Assembly: GCA_016793585.1 (NCBI GenBank)
Contig: JAEUJR010001100.1
Span: forward strand, 1-12,347
Direction: 5' to 3'
DNA length: 12,347 nt
From: Archangium sp.
GTDB taxonomy: Bacteria; Myxococcota; Myxococcia; Myxococcales; Myxococcaceae
Shown here in pieces: positions 11,274-12,347 of the stretch (its first letter is position 1; every line of letters starts with the position of its first letter). The position numbers and the translations under genes are program-made. The notes under the pieces are model-generated. The model was not told the DNA's origin, made no database searches, and saw nothing but the letters and a program-made list of their open reading frames with translations.

Positions 11274-12347
11274 ATGTGCGGAATCGTTGGCTACGTCGGT
11301 GACAAGCAGGCGGCAGGCGTGCTCGTGGGCGGTCTCAAGCGCCTCGAGTATCGCGGCTATGACTCCGCTGGCGTGGCTGTGCTCGATGGCAGTCAGCTCA
11401 CCGTGCTGCGCGCGACCGGCAAGCTGAAGCACCTCGAGGGCAAGGTGTCGACCGAGCAGCCGAAGGGCACCGTCGGCATCGGCCACACCCGCTGGGCCAC
11501 GCACGGCCGCCCTTCGGACGACAACGCGCACCCACACACCTTCGAAGGCGTCAGCGTGGTGCACAACGGCATCATCGAGAACCACCTCGCGCTCAAGGCC
11601 GAGCTCAAGGGCAGAGGCCACGTGTTCTCGAGCGAGACCGACTCCGAGGTCTTCGCGCACCTGATCAGCGACGCGCTGAAGGCCGGCAAGGCCCTGCCCG
11701 ACGCGGTGCGCGCCTCGACGAAGCAGGTCAAAGGCACCTACGCGCTGGTGGTGGTGACCGGAGCGGATCCCACGCGCATCGTCGCGACCCGCGAAGCGCA
11801 GCCGATGGTGCTCGGCCTGTCGGAAGGGCAGAACTTCGTCGCCTCCGACGTGCCCGCGCTGCTCGATCACACGCGCGACGTCATCTTCATGGAGGACGGC
11901 GATCTGGCCGTCATCGAGAAGAGCGGCATCACGTTGACCGATCGCTCCGCCGCGCCCGTGAAGCGCAAGGTGACGCGCATCGACTGGACGCCGGGCATGG
12001 CCGAGAAGGGCGGCCACAAGCACTTCATGCACAAGGAGATCATCGAGCAGCCTCGAGCGATCGCCGACACCCTGCGTGGGCGTGTGCTGCGCAGCGAAGG
12101 TGACGTGCACTTCGACGGCTGGAACCTCTCCGAGGCCCAGGTGAAGTCGATGGAGCGCGTGTGGATTCTCGCCTGCGGCACCTCGTTCCACTCCGGCCTC
12201 GCGGGCAAGTGGATGATCGAGTCGCTCGCGCGCATTCCCGTCGAGGTCGAGCTCGCCAGCGAGTTCCGCTACCGCGACCCCATCGTGCAGAAGGGCCAGC
12301 TCGCCGTCGCCATCAGCCAGTCGGGTGAGACGCTCGACACGCTCGCG
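11274..12347 (+). CDS. glmS: GlmS, glutamine--fructose-6-phosphate aminotransferase, 3' truncated by window
   Basis: 358 codons are present without a stop; the usual length is about 610, so the rest lies beyond the right edge. GlmS converts fructose-6-phosphate and glutamine to glucosamine-6-phosphate, the committed hexosamine step. Met1 is followed by Cys2-Gly-Ile-Val-Gly, so processing exposes the N-terminal nucleophile cysteine of the class II glutaminase domain (about 2-220). Landmarks: RLEYRGYDSAGVA, IGHTRWATHGRPS, NAHPH, VVHNGIIEN and SETDSEV. The linker KHFMHKEIIEQPRAIADTLRGR leads into the first SIS isomerase domain, with ILACGTSFHSG and AISQSGETLDT as sugar-phosphate-binding loops. 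Base use and strand match glmU upstream, and the two form a likely operon supplying UDP-GlcNAc. Confidence 0.97.
   Translation, partial: MCGIVGYVGDKQAAGVLVGGLKRLEYRGYDSAGVAVLDGSQLTVLRATGKLKHLEGKVSTEQPKGTVGIGHTRWATHGRPSDDNAHPHTFEGVSVVHNGIIENHLALKAELKGRGHVFSSETDSEVFAHLISDALKAGKALPDAVRASTKQVKGTYALVVVTGADPTRIVATREAQPMVLGLSEGQNFVASDVPALLDHTRDVIFMEDGDLAVIEKSGITLTDRSAAPVKRKVTRIDWTPGMAEKGGHKHFMHKEIIEQPRAIADTLRGRVLRSEGDVHFDGWNLSEAQVKSMERVWILACGTSFHSGLAGKWMIESLARIPVEVELASEFRYRDPIVQKGQLAVAISQSGETLDTLA

Noticed and set aside
9651..12191. Minus-strand open frame of 846 codons opposite glmU and glmS
   Set aside because: It is an antisense shadow. GlmU and GlmS on the plus strand have full catalytic motifs; long antisense frames are common in GC-rich genes.

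Overview
The window is high-GC bacterial DNA. GC-ending codons dominate all the long genes. A sigma / anti-sigma / TPR-CHAT lipoprotein cluster, a MpaB/DUF2236 oxygenase and a glmU-glmS pair in a GC-rich, Gram-negative-looking genome point to Myxococcota or a related deltaproteobacterial lineage. That placement is inference; there is no rRNA or other phylogenetic marker here. No tRNA, rRNA, CRISPR array or intact insertion sequence was seen.

Region 1 (1-1084) is visibly less GC-rich than the rest and looks like an accessory or decaying patch. It holds a possible partial minus-strand gene running off the left edge, a 55-bp broken copy of the middle of the downstream DUF2236 gene, a gene-poor stretch, and one 162-aa orphan ORF containing a perfect 18-bp palindrome.

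Region 2 (1117-4084) has a MpaB-like oxygenase (plus strand) whose 3' end overlaps a convergent MarR-family repressor (minus). The repressor is transcribed divergently from a GT1/UGT-like glycosyltransferase (plus). A 17-bp imperfect dyad lies in the 45-bp gap between their starts and is a natural MarR operator. This looks like a small ligand-controlled modification or resistance cassette.

Region 3 (4093-9386, minus strand) is the most interesting part. It is a tightly packed four-gene unit, in transcription order: an ECF-like sigma factor; a single-pass, cysteine-free anti-sigma-like protein; a 994-aa lipoprotein with TPRs and a C-terminal CHAT (caspase-like) protease domain with an apparent His/Cys dyad; and a ketopantoate-reductase-like protein lacking the usual catalytic lysine. 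The junctions are a 4-base overlap, a 4-base gap and a 1-base overlap. The arrangement suggests an envelope signalling module in which a tethered CHAT protease acts with or on the anti-sigma. It is reminiscent of, but separate from, the TPR-CHAT/Csx30/sigma logic of type III-E CRISPR systems. Two perfect dyads lie upstream of the sigma gene.

Region 4 (9387-9797) is an intergenic stretch with a possible 49-codon ORF and an interrupted inverted repeat ending 3 bases before glmU. Region 5 (9798-12347) is glmU followed by the 5' part of glmS. These are the housekeeping genes for glucosamine-6-phosphate and UDP-GlcNAc synthesis; glmS runs off the right edge.
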